Below, piece after piece: positions 33,149 through 41,451 of a DNA stretch of 46,532 nucleotides (positions are counted from its first letter, which is position 1; every line of letters starts with the position of its first letter). The position numbers and the translations under genes were made by a program. The notes under the pieces are model-generated. The model worked only from the letters and a program-made list of their open reading frames with translations, searched no databases and was not told the origin of the DNA. This DNA comes from Bacteroidales bacterium (GTDB taxonomy: Bacteria; Bacteroidota; Bacteroidia; Bacteroidales; F082). The DNA is taken from contig JAGCPG010000106.1 of assembly GCA_017645245.1 (NCBI GenBank), positions 1-46,532 of the forward strand, given 5' to 3'.

Positions 33149-33156
33149 TAATTTTG
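33149..33156 (+). promoter_or_regulatory. Promoter -7 element for the M23 peptidase operon
   Basis: TAATTTTG, a perfect TAnnTTTG match, 18 nt before the ATG at 33175. The -33 region is weak. Confidence 0.65.
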
Positions 33157-33174
33157 TACTCTTTTACATTTAAA

Positions 33175-34158
33175 ATGGCAAAGCAAAAGAAAGATAACAA
33201 GTACGTTTTCAACCCGAAGACCTTAAGCTTTGACTTGTTTAAGGAGCCTTTGGGCAATCGCGTGGGCCGTGTGATCGTGTTTTTGCTTACCACTATTGTT
33301 TTTGCGTTTTTCATCGTGTTGCTGATTTATTTCTTTTTCGGCTCGCCGAAGGAAAAAATGCAGGCTCGCGAGATCGAATACCTGAAGCTGCAGTACGAGA
33401 TTCTTGACGACAAGCTGGATGACATGGAGGTCCTTTTGGAGGACATGGAACAGCGCGACAACAATGTTTACCGTAAGATTTTTGAGGCTGAACCTGTCCC
33501 TTCCTCGTTGCGGAAATCAGGATTCCTGAAGGCCGACCGATATGAAGACCTATATGGCTACAAGAACTCGGATATGGTGCTGGCGGTGGCCACCAAGCTT
33601 GATGTCATCGCAAGCCAGCTCTATTACCAGTCGAAGTCGTACGACGAGGTGCTCCGTATGGCGCGCAACAAGGCCCAGATGCTGGCCTGCGTGCCTGCCA
33701 TTATCCCTGTGAAGGAGTCGGAAATCAGGCAGATCTCATCCTATTTCGGCTATCGTACCGATCCTGTCTATAAGATCTCCAAGTTCCACAGCGGCATCGA
33801 CTTTGCAGCGGCCGTCGGCACGGAGGTCTTCGCCACTGGCGATGGCGAGGTGGTGTCGGTGGAACGTAACCACTGGGGCTATGGCAACATGATTACGTTG
33901 GATCATGGCTATGGCTACAAGACGAACTACGCCCACCTCTCGAAGTTCGCGGTCAAGAAGGGACAGAAGGTGAAGCGTGGCCAAGTGATCGGCTATGTGG
34001 GCAGCACAGGAAAGTCAACGGGATCGCATCTGCATTACGAGGTGCTTAAAAACGACAAGGCCATCGATCCAATCAATTTCTTCTTCAACGACCTCACGCC
34101 TGAAGAATATGAAAAGATATTGGAACAAGCATCAATGCCTTCATTAACAATGGATTAA
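33175..34158 (+). CDS. Membrane-anchored M23 (LytM) peptidoglycan endopeptidase
   Basis: 327 residues from the ATG at 33175; a TTG further upstream lies in the promoter. A cytoplasmic start, a membrane segment at about 31-55 and a coiled coil at about 58-95 precede the LytM domain at about 185-315. The zinc ligands are present: His205-xxx-Asp209 (FHSGIDFAA) and His285-x-His287 (GSHLHYEV), with His254 (YAHLS) in the active site. It should cut cross-links of peptidoglycan in the periplasm. It is followed 3 nt later by a MerR-type gene. The alaS / M23 / MerR neighbourhood is, to my knowledge, common in Bacteroidetes. Confidence 0.93.
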   Translation: MAKQKKDNKYVFNPKTLSFDLFKEPLGNRVGRVIVFLLTTIVFAFFIVLLIYFFFGSPKEKMQAREIEYLKLQYEILDDKLDDMEVLLEDMEQRDNNVYRKIFEAEPVPSSLRKSGFLKADRYEDLYGYKNSDMVLAVATKLDVIASQLYYQSKSYDEVLRMARNKAQMLACVPAIIPVKESEIRQISSYFGYRTDPVYKISKFHSGIDFAAAVGTEVFATGDGEVVSVERNHWGYGNMITLDHGYGYKTNYAHLSKFAVKKGQKVKRGQVIGYVGSTGKSTGSHLHYEVLKNDKAIDPINFFFNDLTPEEYEKILEQASMPSLTMD

Positions 34159-34161
34159 GTT

Positions 34162-34509
34162 ATGGAAGAAAACACAACGGGAAAGTATTATTACACGATT
34201 GGCGAGGTGGCCAAGATGTTTGGCGTCAACACCTCGATGATTCGTTATTGGGAGAACGAGTTCGATGTGCTCCGTCCCCGAAAGAACAAGAAAGGCAACC
34301 GCTTGTTTACTGAGCGCGATGTCCGTTACGTCCATGTCATCTATCATCTCACCAAGGTGAAAGGCTATACGCTGGCGGGCGCCAAGATGGCCTTGAAGGA
34401 GAAGTTTTCCGAATACGAAGAGCGGGTGATGCTTCTCGAGACTTTGGACAAGACCAAGAAATTCTTACTCGATTTAGATAAAGCCTTGGGGGAGAAGGCA
34501 AAAGCATGA
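34162..34509 (+). CDS. MerR-family transcriptional regulator
   Basis: 115 residues. The N-terminal winged HTH of MerR type is YYTIGEVAKMFGVNTSMIRYW, with the wing at KNKKGNRLFTERDVRYVHVI. A short helix YTLAGAKMALKEKF and a C-terminal coiled coil for dimerisation follow. No metal-binding Cys is present, so a metal sensor is unlikely. It lies between the M23 peptidase and hldD genes; its stop overlaps the hldD start (ATGA). Targets are unknown, and local control of envelope genes is a guess. Confidence 0.88.
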   Translation: MEENTTGKYYYTIGEVAKMFGVNTSMIRYWENEFDVLRPRKNKKGNRLFTERDVRYVHVIYHLTKVKGYTLAGAKMALKEKFSEYEERVMLLETLDKTKKFLLDLDKALGEKAKA

Positions 34510-35462
34510 TCATTGTTACCGGTGCAGCGGGTTTCATTGCGAGCAACGTGGTCGGGGCTCTCAATGGTTGTGGCCGCCAGGATTTGATGCTGGTGGACGA
34601 TTTTTCAAAAAAGGAAAAACAGAGAAACTACCAAGACAAGCAGTATCAAGGCTTGCTTGATCGAAATGGCTTCTTGGATTGGTTCAAGGAAAACCATGAA
34701 AAGGTGGATTTCGTCATCCATCTTGGGGCGCGGACTGATACCACGGAGTTCGATTACAACGTGTTCCAAAAGCTAAATGTGGATTATACCATCGGCATCT
34801 GGAATCTTTGTACGGAGTATCAAATTCCCTTAATCTATGCTTCTTCGGCAGCAACATACGGCATGGGTGAACTGGGCTATGACGACCGGCACGATGTCGT
34901 TGAGCGCTTGCAGCCGCTGAATCCTTACGGCCGATCAAAGAATGAGGTCGACAAATACATCTTAAGTCAAAAGGAACAGCCTCCGTTTTGGGCGGGATTG
35001 AAGTTTTTCAATGTGTACGGCCCCAATGAGTTCCACAAAGGCAAGATGGCTTCGGTGATCCTACATGCATATCGACAGATCAACGAGACGGGCCAAGTCA
35101 GACTGTTCAGGTCTCACAATCCCAACTTTAAGGACGGTCAACAGCTGCGTGACTTCGTCTATGTAAAGGATGTGGCCAAGGTGATCCTTTGGCTGATGCA
35201 ACATCAACCTGCTAGTGGCTTGTATAACGTCGGTACTGGCAAGGCGCGCTCATTCTATGATCTGGCCGACAACACCTTTAAATCCATGGGCAAGGAAACA
35301 CGCATCGAATTCATCGATACGCCGTTGAACATCCGTGACAAATACCAGTATTTCACTGAGGCCAATATGGCCAAACTGCGTGGTGTGGGTTACACGGTAC
35401 CGTTTACCAGCCTTGAAGACGGGGTCAGGGAATATGTCGCTTTTCTAACCTCTCAGATATAA
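34506..35462 (+). CDS. hldD: ADP-L-glycero-D-manno-heptose 6-epimerase
   Basis: 318 residues, an extended short-chain dehydrogenase. The Rossmann motif is TGAAGFIAS (5-13), with catalytic Ser (YASSAATYG) and Tyr141-xxx-Lys145 (NPYGRSK). Typical of HldD are HLGARTDTTEFD and KFFNVYGPNEFHKGKMASV. It converts the D-glycero to the L-glycero form of ADP-heptose, the last step for the lipopolysaccharide core heptose. The start overlaps the MerR gene by ATGA. Its stop is 4 nt from the stop of the convergent rluD, with a heptamer array in between. Confidence 0.93.
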   Translation: MIIVTGAAGFIASNVVGALNGCGRQDLMLVDDFSKKEKQRNYQDKQYQGLLDRNGFLDWFKENHEKVDFVIHLGARTDTTEFDYNVFQKLNVDYTIGIWNLCTEYQIPLIYASSAATYGMGELGYDDRHDVVERLQPLNPYGRSKNEVDKYILSQKEQPPFWAGLKFFNVYGPNEFHKGKMASVILHAYRQINETGQVRLFRSHNPNFKDGQQLRDFVYVKDVAKVILWLMQHQPASGLYNVGTGKARSFYDLADNTFKSMGKETRIEFIDTPLNIRDKYQYFTEANMAKLRGVGYTVPFTSLEDGVREYVAFLTSQI

Positions 35463-35463
35463 C

Positions 35464-35484
35464 CTCTCAACTCTCAACTTTCAC
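35464..35484 (-). repeat. Heptamer repeat array at the hldD/rluD convergent ends
   Basis: Three 7-nt units, on the minus strand GTGAAAG, TTGAGAG, TTGAGAG. The array encodes the last residues (KVES) and the stop of the pseudouridine synthase. Confidence 0.65.
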
Positions 35485-36519
35485 ATATCTGCGCCATTTT
35501 TCCAACACGGCGCTCATGTCCTCAGGCAGCTCGGAGGTGAACAGCATCTCTTTCTTTGTTGTGGGATGCACGAAGCCGAGTTCCTTAGCGTGCAGGGCGT
35601 GACGGGGCAGTAGCTTGAAGCAGTTGTCGATAAACTGGCGGTATTTTGAGAAAGTGGTGCCTTTCAGGATCTGGTCACCGCCGTAGGTGGCATCGTTGAA
35701 GAGAGGATGCCCGATGTATTGTGAGTGGACGCGGATCTGGTGGGTGCGGCCGGTTTCCAAACGATATTCGTTGAGGGTGACGTAGCCGAAACGTTCCAAT
35801 ACATGCCAATGCGTGATGGCTTCCTTGCCATGATCACCTTGGGGATAGACCATCATCTTGCGGCGGTCGTTGGGGCTGCGCCCGATGTTGCCTTCGATGG
35901 TGCCCGCGTCCTCGTCGAAGTCGCCCCACACCAAAGCGTGGTAACGGCGATGGATGCTGTGCTCGAAGAACTGGTGTGCCAAGATGGCCTGGGCGGTCTC
36001 GTTTTTGGCCACGATCATCAAGCCGGTGGTGTCCTTGTCGATGCGGTGCACCAGATAGCCAAACTTGTTCTCCACGTTTTGATGGGTCTGCTCGAAATGC
36101 CATGCCAAGCCGTGAAGCAAGGTGCCGTCGAGGTTGCCATGGCCGGGATGCACTACCAGCCCCGCCTGCTTGTTGATCACGATGACGTCGTCGTCCTCAT
36201 AGACGATGTTCAAAGGAATCTCCTGTGGGGTGATGGTGACATCGCGGGGCGGATAGCTGAACACGATGGAGATGACATCGTTGGGCTTCACCTTGTAGTT
36301 CTGCTTCACCGCCTTGTCGTTGACAAGGATATTGCCAGCCTTGGCGGCGTTCTGCACACGGTTGCGCGAGATGTTCTGGATGTGGTTGGTCAGGAAGGTG
36401 TCAATGCGCTCCTGCGCCTGGCCTTTGTCGACCACGATTCGGATATGCTCGTAGAGTTCACCGCTTTCCTCTTCGGTGCTCTCGTTGTCGAGGATGTCGT
36501 CAAGTAGCTCTTCGCTCAT
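35467..36519 (-). CDS. Pseudouridine synthase, RluA/RluD family
   Basis: 350 residues. An N-terminal acidic stretch (1-24) is followed by an S4 RNA-binding domain at about 25-95 (QERIDTFLTNHIQNISRNRVQ) and the catalytic domain. The signature HRIDKDTTGLMIVAK holds catalytic Asp161. Members turn uridines of 23S rRNA (RluD) or tRNA (RluA) into pseudouridine; which one cannot be read here, though the S4 domain favours RluD/RluC type. The start overlaps the stop of the T9SS gene upstream (ATGA), and the last residues come from a heptamer array. Confidence 0.92.
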   Translation of the reverse strand: MSEELLDDILDNESTEEESGELYEHIRIVVDKGQAQERIDTFLTNHIQNISRNRVQNAAKAGNILVNDKAVKQNYKVKPNDVISIVFSYPPRDVTITPQEIPLNIVYEDDDVIVINKQAGLVVHPGHGNLDGTLLHGLAWHFEQTHQNVENKFGYLVHRIDKDTTGLMIVAKNETAQAILAHQFFEHSIHRRYHALVWGDFDEDAGTIEGNIGRSPNDRRKMMVYPQGDHGKEAITHWHVLERFGYVTLNEYRLETGRTHQIRVHSQYIGHPLFNDATYGGDQILKGTTFSKYRQFIDNCFKLLPRHALHAKELGFVHPTTKKEMLFTSELPEDMSAVLEKWRRYVKVES

Positions 36520-38324
36520 TGGTTGACCATGATTTTTTTTGTGATGACGTTGCCTTCGGCGGTGGTGATGTTCAAGAGGTAGAGACCGTTGCTGAGATGG
36601 CTTACGGAAAGCTCATTGCGGAAAGCCTCTTGCATGACTTGACGACCGGTGATATCGTAAACAGCGATGGATGTGCCATTGCTGACGCCGTCGATATGGA
36701 TGGAGGAGGAGGCTGGATTGGGATAAATCCTGACATCCTGCTCTACAAGTTGCTCGTCAACTCCGATGAAATAGTTGCCGCCAACCACGGGTCGAATCAT
36801 GATGGAACCAGGATCGGCGCTCTGTTGCCATGATCCGGTGACGTTGATGAAGTTGTATTGCGAATTGTCGATTGACGAGTCGAATCCAATGTTGATAACG
36901 CCGCCGGTTTGCTGGACGAGGCCCATATAGAAGGCTCCGTTGTGTTTGATGAGCCTGTCGAACGGATAATATACGAATTTGTAAAGCTGGTCTTCCCAAC
37001 GCGGCTTGCAGCTAGAGAGGCGGTAAAGCTCATCGCCGGGCTTGCCGTTGTTGTCCTTCCAAACCACGATGTCGAAATAGTTGCTGTTGGCATCGTGAAG
37101 GGTGTGGTTGAACAGCAGCTGCACGCCACGGATGGTGTCCATCTCGGCCAAGTCGAATCTGACGGCGAAAGCGCCTCCGGCGGGCTCTACGCCATAACCC
37201 CGCTCAGGACTGCCGTCATCGTAAGCGAAATAGTTGTAGAAGCCTTGATGACAAACTAACGAGTCGATCATCGGCGGAGTGCAGGTGTTGTCGACGAGAT
37301 AGTGACGGATAATATAGGAGGTGGTGTCGCGGTCATAGTTCAAGTTGAACAACACGTCGACGATGGAAGGGAATGACTGGCAATAGGCAAGGGGTTCGGC
37401 GTTGAAAGGAAGAGGCTCTGTGTAGGAACTGTGTTGGGTGCCCGCCACTTGATCGATGGTGTAATAGTATTGCAGGTCGTGACTCAAGTTGTCGAGGTTG
37501 GAGGCGTGGATTTCATAGTCCACAGCGATATTGGCGACAGGATTGGCGCGGTAATGCCTGTAAGGCATGGATTGATAACGCTTCAGGAAGGACGGAGCCG
37601 TTCCGGCGAAGCTGATCTTCGGGTAAGAGGTGTTGTTGAAGCTTCGGTTGTAATCGAGATACACCACGTCGATGTTCCAGTTGTCCTCGTTGCCTCTGCC
37701 CGAGGGCTGCGACGAGTTGAGGATGCTGGCGTAGTTGTAGAAACGGAAGCAGAACGTGGAGGTGAAATACCTCAAGTCGGTGATGGGGATCATGACCTGC
37801 TTGAAGTAGTTGCTGTCATTTTCTTGGAGGAAGTGTGACAGTGTCATTCCAGGGGTGCTCCAGGCGTGTTCCCAGATAGTGTCAAGTTCTTCGATGCGCC
37901 CGAATTCAAGCACCAGCGAGTCCTGTGGCTCGGGTGGATTGCCGTTGCCCTGAGGTTGGTAGAAGAAGCTGAAATAGAGCGAGTCAGAGGGCGTCAAAGC
38001 TTTGGGCGTGGGATCAAAAACGGAGTCGAGGCGAATGGTGGCCGAGGTAAGGTATTCGGCGATGAAGGGGTTGCTGATGGCATATTCGTAAACGCATCCG
38101 TTTTCGTCAAGCACGTCAAGGGTGGCGGCATTGTGGGTGATGGGATTTTTCGGGAATCCCGAGTTGATATACACGTTCCGATCCATCCATTTGGTGCTGT
38201 CGGGATAGATCCGGGAGTTGCTGAAATCGTCAAAGAAAGGCAGGGTTTGCACTTGTGCCGAAACTAGGTTGGGAAGGAGACTGATCAGCAATGCCAGTCC
38301 TATGCTTTTAAAAATCGTCTTCAT
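36516..38324 (-). CDS. Secreted protein with a T9SS type A sorting domain
   Basis: 602 residues from the ATG at 38322-38324 (MKTIFKSIG); an ATG 15 nt earlier is possible. The signal peptide is about 1-24 (NLVSAQ). The mature part begins TLPFFDDFSNSRIYPDSTKW and is a set of beta-sandwich regions without catalytic signature. The last 75 residues are a type A sorting domain (VRIYPNPASSSIHI...YDITGRQVMQEAF...NGLYLLNITTAEG). It lies between a PASTA protein and a pseudouridine synthase, overlapping both, an order I recall as recurring in Bacteroidetes. The function is unknown. Confidence 0.86.
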   Translation of the reverse strand: MKTIFKSIGLALLISLLPNLVSAQVQTLPFFDDFSNSRIYPDSTKWMDRNVYINSGFPKNPITHNAATLDVLDENGCVYEYAISNPFIAEYLTSATIRLDSVFDPTPKALTPSDSLYFSFFYQPQGNGNPPEPQDSLVLEFGRIEELDTIWEHAWSTPGMTLSHFLQENDSNYFKQVMIPITDLRYFTSTFCFRFYNYASILNSSQPSGRGNEDNWNIDVVYLDYNRSFNNTSYPKISFAGTAPSFLKRYQSMPYRHYRANPVANIAVDYEIHASNLDNLSHDLQYYYTIDQVAGTQHSSYTEPLPFNAEPLAYCQSFPSIVDVLFNLNYDRDTTSYIIRHYLVDNTCTPPMIDSLVCHQGFYNYFAYDDGSPERGYGVEPAGGAFAVRFDLAEMDTIRGVQLLFNHTLHDANSNYFDIVVWKDNNGKPGDELYRLSSCKPRWEDQLYKFVYYPFDRLIKHNGAFYMGLVQQTGGVINIGFDSSIDNSQYNFINVTGSWQQSADPGSIMIRPVVGGNYFIGVDEQLVEQDVRIYPNPASSSIHIDGVSNGTSIAVYDITGRQVMQEAFRNELSVSHLSNGLYLLNITTAEGNVITKKIMVNQ

Positions 38325-39210
38325 AATGCTCTTCTTCATTGGATGATAAGGTGTCAATAATGGTTGTTGCCGTGTCCGTCAAAGCCTGTCGTTCCTCGGC
38401 AAACTTGAGGGAGTCTTCTTGCAATGACTTGTTGCGTTCCTTTTCAAAGTCGAACGACCTGTCGGAATGGTACCAAACGTTCACAAAAGAACCCGGGTTG
38501 ACCAATCCCTTGCTATACGGTGGTTCCATCCGGTAAACCTTCATGTGCTGGATGCTGTCGTGATCATCGTAGACCTCGTTGCCTAGGTTCAGTCCGGCCA
38601 TGTTGAGGATGTGTTGCACTTCTTCGGCTGGGATGCCGTAAAGCGAGGGCAGTGGAGTTTTCTGTTGATCTGGACCAAGACCTACGTAGAGCATGATCTT
38701 GCTGCCCTTGTTGATCTCGGTTCCTGGTTTGATGATGCGGTTTTCGTAACGTTGTTCGCAGATGGCGTTTCTGGCGAAGTGATCCACGTATTTCAGACCT
38801 TCCACCTTCAAGCCGTTCGACTCGAGCAACACCAGCGCCTGGCGTAACGAGAGGTTGTTCAGGTTGGGCATGCGGGTCTTTTCGGGCGCCATGGCAACGA
38901 TGATGTAATACACGTTGCGCCCAAGCTTGACTTTCGAATTCGGCAACGGATCCTGCTGGACGATGGTGCCCGGCGCCTCGGTCTTCGAATAAACGCTGTC
39001 AATGAGGATGAAATGGTAGTCGTTTCCGTAGCTTCGCTCGATTTCTGTGGTGGTCATGCCGGTGAAATCGGGCAGTTCGTGGACTTTTCCGTGCCTGGTA
39101 TAGACATTCAATAATTTGATGGCCAACCATAACATGAAGAAACTCAGCAAGATGATCACCAAAAGATTGATATAGAATTTCTTTTGTTTTAGAAACGAAA
39201 GTTTACCCAT
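38308..39210 (-). CDS. Membrane-anchored protein with three PASTA domains
   Basis: 300 residues from the ATG at 39208-39210; the open frame upstream covers the promoter. A short cytoplasmic start and a membrane segment at about 12-34 (FYINLLVIILLSFFMLWLAI) precede three PASTA repeats: about 45-110 (ELPDFTGMTTTEIER), 112-180 (RMPNLNNLSLRQALVLLES) and 185-250 (PLPSLYGIPAEEVQHIL). A charged tail follows. PASTA domains bind uncross-linked peptidoglycan or beta-lactam-like ligands; there is no kinase or transpeptidase part here. It is divergent from ddl, which makes the D-Ala-D-Ala such domains can meet. Its 3' end overlaps the next gene by 17 nt. Confidence 0.88.
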   Translation of the reverse strand: MGKLSFLKQKKFYINLLVIILLSFFMLWLAIKLLNVYTRHGKVHELPDFTGMTTTEIERSYGNDYHFILIDSVYSKTEAPGTIVQQDPLPNSKVKLGRNVYYIIVAMAPEKTRMPNLNNLSLRQALVLLESNGLKVEGLKYVDHFARNAICEQRYENRIIKPGTEINKGSKIMLYVGLGPDQQKTPLPSLYGIPAEEVQHILNMAGLNLGNEVYDDHDSIQHMKVYRMEPPYSKGLVNPGSFVNVWYHSDRSFDFEKERNKSLQEDSLKFAEERQALTDTATTIIDTLSSNEEEHYEDDF

Positions 39211-39241
39211 ATTTACTAATTTAGCGGCAAATTTAGTAAAT
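39211..39241. promoter_or_regulatory. Inverted repeat between the PASTA gene and ddl
   Basis: ATTTACTAA (39211-39219) and TTAGTAAAT (39233-39241) are perfect 9-bp arms around TTTAGCGGCAAAT. The repeat fills almost the whole 40-bp space between the two divergent starts and covers the minus-strand -7 element, so it may be a shared operator. Confidence 0.45.
39228..39235 (-). promoter_or_regulatory. Promoter -7 element for the PASTA-T9SS-rluD operon
   Basis: Minus strand TAAATTTG, a perfect TAnnTTTG match, 17 nt before the start at 39210. For ddl the only plus-strand candidate is weaker (TAATTTAG at 39217-39224, one mismatch). Confidence 0.6.
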
Positions 39242-39250
39242 ATTTTGGAT

Positions 39251-40228
39251 ATGAAGAATGTAGCGATAGTTTGTGGCGGAGATTCCGGTGAATTTGAGAT
39301 TTCCGTCAAGAGTGCTCAGGTCGTGAAAGAAAACCTGAACAGGGAGTTGTATAACTCAAAAATCATTGTGGTCTCGAAAAAGGGATGGTACGGACTTTTG
39401 AAAGACGGTACCCGGGTCGACGTCGACAAGAATGATTTTTCCATCTCCGTTGGCGGTCACAAGACCAAATTCGACGTGGCCTTCAATGCAGTGCATGGCG
39501 AGCCTGGTGAGAACGGACCGTTGTCAGGTTATTTGGAGTTATTGGGTATTCCTTGCACTTCATCACCTTTGACCACTTGCGCTCTTACGTTCCACAAGGA
39601 TTTTTGCAAGCGTCTGGTGGCTTCATATGGTGTCAATGTGTCTCCTTCCGTGCTAATTAATGAAGGTGAGGATTATGATGCCGAAGAAATCATCAAACAG
39701 TTGGGACTTCCCCTGTTTGTCAAGCCGACGTGCAATGGCTCCAGCGTAGGCGTTACCAAAGTGAAAACTGCCGAAGAACTGGTTCCTGCCATTTTCACGG
39801 CGAGAGCTGCCGGCCGTCAAATAATGTGCGAGAAGTTCGTCGATGGTCGTGAGTTCGGTTGCGGAGCCATGAATTTCAAAGGCAAGATGATGGTATTCCC
39901 GCTCACCGAGATTTGCAGCAAAAACGAGTTCTTTGACTATGAGGCGAAATACACCGCCGGCAAGTGTGATGAGATTACGCCAGCCCAAGTGGATGAGGAC
40001 ATCGAAATCGAAATCAAGGCAACCACGGCCATGCTCTATGATAAACTGGAATGTAAGGGCTTTGTCCGTATGGACTACATCGTCAGCAAAGAAGGCGTGT
40101 TTTTCATTGAGGCCAACATAGTTCCTGGCATGTCAGAGGCGAGCATCATACCATCGCAGGCACGATGCTTCGGACTGACCTTGGAGCAGTTGTTCGGAAT
40201 GGCGATCGAGAATGTATTATCTAAATGA
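39251..40228 (+). CDS. ddl: D-alanine-D-alanine ligase
   Basis: 325 residues from the ATG at 39251; the frame opens earlier with a TTG, but that lies in the intergenic repeat. An ATP-grasp enzyme joining two D-Ala for peptidoglycan. Visible are the N-terminal IVCGGDSGEFEISVKSAQ, the HGEPGENGPLSGYLELLGIP segment, the ATP-site PLFVKPTCNGSSVGVTKVK, and the metal-binding end FIEANIVPGMSEASIIPSQA. It is complete and divergent from a PASTA protein that may sense the same wall chemistry. Its stop codon is inside a long palindromic terminator. Confidence 0.95.
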   Translation: MKNVAIVCGGDSGEFEISVKSAQVVKENLNRELYNSKIIVVSKKGWYGLLKDGTRVDVDKNDFSISVGGHKTKFDVAFNAVHGEPGENGPLSGYLELLGIPCTSSPLTTCALTFHKDFCKRLVASYGVNVSPSVLINEGEDYDAEEIIKQLGLPLFVKPTCNGSSVGVTKVKTAEELVPAIFTARAAGRQIMCEKFVDGREFGCGAMNFKGKMMVFPLTEICSKNEFFDYEAKYTAGKCDEITPAQVDEDIEIEIKATTAMLYDKLECKGFVRMDYIVSKEGVFFIEANIVPGMSEASIIPSQARCFGLTLEQLFGMAIENVLSK

Positions 40229-40259
40229 AAAAAGGAGCCGAGGCTCCTTTTTTCATTTA
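40222..40259. terminator. Perfect 18-bp palindromic terminator holding both stop codons
   Basis: The arms 40222-40239 and 40242-40259 are fully complementary around a 2-nt GA centre, with core AAAAAAGGAGCC / GGCTCCTTTTTT. The stop of ddl (40226-40228) and that of the convergent frr (40257-40259) both lie in it. Confidence 0.9.
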
Positions 40260-40820
40260 CACGGTCAAAATATCTTTTGACTTCATTTCTGTGAGGTCAT
40301 CAATCTTCTTGATGTATTTGTCAGTGAGCTTCTGGATTTCTTCCTGAAGCAGTTTGGACTCGTCCTCTGAGATGGTGTCTTTCTCAAGCTTCTTGGCTTC
40401 GTCGTTGGCGCTACGGCGGATGTTGCGGATGCCGACCTTGGCGTCTTCAGCAGCGGTCTTGGTGCGCTTGACGAGCTCGCGGCGGCGCTCCTCAGTCAAC
40501 GGGGGAACGGAGATGCGGAGCAACTCGCCATTGTTCATGGGGTTGAATCCCAAATTGGCATTCAGAATGGCCTTGGCGATGTTGTTGAGTGCACTCTTGT
40601 CAAAAGGAACCACCACGATCATACGTGCATCGGGGCATCCGATATTGGCGGTCTGCTCGATAGGAACCGTAGTGCCGTAATATTCAACCATAACGCCATT
40701 CAGCATGGCTGGACTGGCTTTTCCCGCCCTGATGCCTTGGAATTCATGCTCCAAGTGCTTGATGGTGTTGTCCATGCTTTCAGTGGCTTCGTCTAATACA
40801 AATTGAGATTCGTCTGTCAT
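40257..40820 (-). CDS. frr: Ribosome recycling factor
   Basis: 187 residues from the ATG at 40818-40820; the longer open frame upstream covers the promoter. It splits post-termination ribosomes together with EF-G. Family motifs are HLEHEFQGIRAGKASPAMLNG near the start, VPFDKSALNNIAKAI, and PPLTEERRRELVKRTK in the helical bundle. It is complete. It lies near pyrH as in many bacteria, but here a membrane protein gene stands between them and frr has its own promoter. Confidence 0.96.
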   Translation of the reverse strand: MTDESQFVLDEATESMDNTIKHLEHEFQGIRAGKASPAMLNGVMVEYYGTTVPIEQTANIGCPDARMIVVVPFDKSALNNIAKAILNANLGFNPMNNGELLRISVPPLTEERRRELVKRTKTAAEDAKVGIRNIRRSANDEAKKLEKDTISEDESKLLQEEIQKLTDKYIKKIDDLTEMKSKDILTV

Positions 40821-40839
40821 AGCTTCAAAGATTTGAGTG

Positions 40840-40847
40840 CAAAAATA
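40840..40847 (-). promoter_or_regulatory. Promoter -7 element for frr
   Basis: Minus strand TATTTTTG, a perfect TAnnTTTG match, 20 nt before the frr start, with a TTTG about 16 nt upstream in the end of the preceding gene. Confidence 0.6.
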
Positions 40848-40854
40848 ACATTTT

Positions 40855-41436
40855 TTATAAAAACAAAGCACATGATCCGATGAAAAGTAAGCCAACCACG
40901 GCAAGGACGGTCTGGTACTTGGTCATGGTGCTGCAACGGTAGAACGAGAACAGGGTGATGATCAGGAAGGGGAAGAAAAGGAGCGGGAGGATGAAGAAGC
41001 CCGCAATGCTGACCCAGCCGATGATGCGCATCTTCTTGTTCCACCGACCGAGGATGAAAGGCAGGATGATAAGGAGTCCCATGGTGAACATAAAGAGATA
41101 GGAGTCGTACATGCTGTATCGTACGTAATCTATTATGTTGACGGGCCATGGCGTGGTGACCACAGGTGTCTGCCCTTGGATCATCGAGAGCTGGCTGACG
41201 GCGAAGAAGGCGGCAACCAACAGGCCGGTCTTGCGTCCGTTCCAAAGTTTGCCGATGTAGTACACCAACCCGATGGAAACCGTGTTGACAAAGGCGAACA
41301 ACAGCCCTGACCACATCCCGTTCAGCCAAAAGCGGAGGCCGAAAGCCGTCAGCAAGATCACACCCAAAAGGATGTAATCCAGCTTACGGCTGGTCTTGTT
41401 CCGTACTGTTCTTAAATGATGCTTTCTACCTCTCAC
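40855..41436 (-). CDS. Membrane protein of unknown function
   Basis: 193 residues with about five membrane segments (YILLGVILLTAFGLRFWL, LLFAFVNTVSIGLVYYIG, GLLVAAFFAVSQL, LFMFTMGLLIILPFIL, IIGWVSIAGFFILPLLFFPF) and a final hydrophobic end. The start is unsure: the first possible codon is a GTG at 41434-41436 that lies in a heptamer array, and no ATG occurs before the first membrane segment. I recognise no family. It sits 15 nt after pyrH and upstream of frr. Confidence 0.65.
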   Translation of the reverse strand: MRGRKHHLRTVRNKTSRKLDYILLGVILLTAFGLRFWLNGMWSGLLFAFVNTVSIGLVYYIGKLWNGRKTGLLVAAFFAVSQLSMIQGQTPVVTTPWPVNIIDYVRYSMYDSYLFMFTMGLLIILPFILGRWNKKMRIIGWVSIAGFFILPLLFFPFLIITLFSFYRCSTMTKYQTVLAVVGLLFIGSCALFL

Positions 41437-41450
41437 CTTTCACCTCTCAC
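41430..41450 (-). repeat. Heptamer repeat array behind pyrH
   Basis: Three 7-nt units, on the minus strand GTGAGAG, GTGAAAG, GTGAGAG. It starts 1 nt after the pyrH stop and supplies the putative GTG start of the next gene. Confidence 0.75.
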
Positions 41451-41451
41451 C

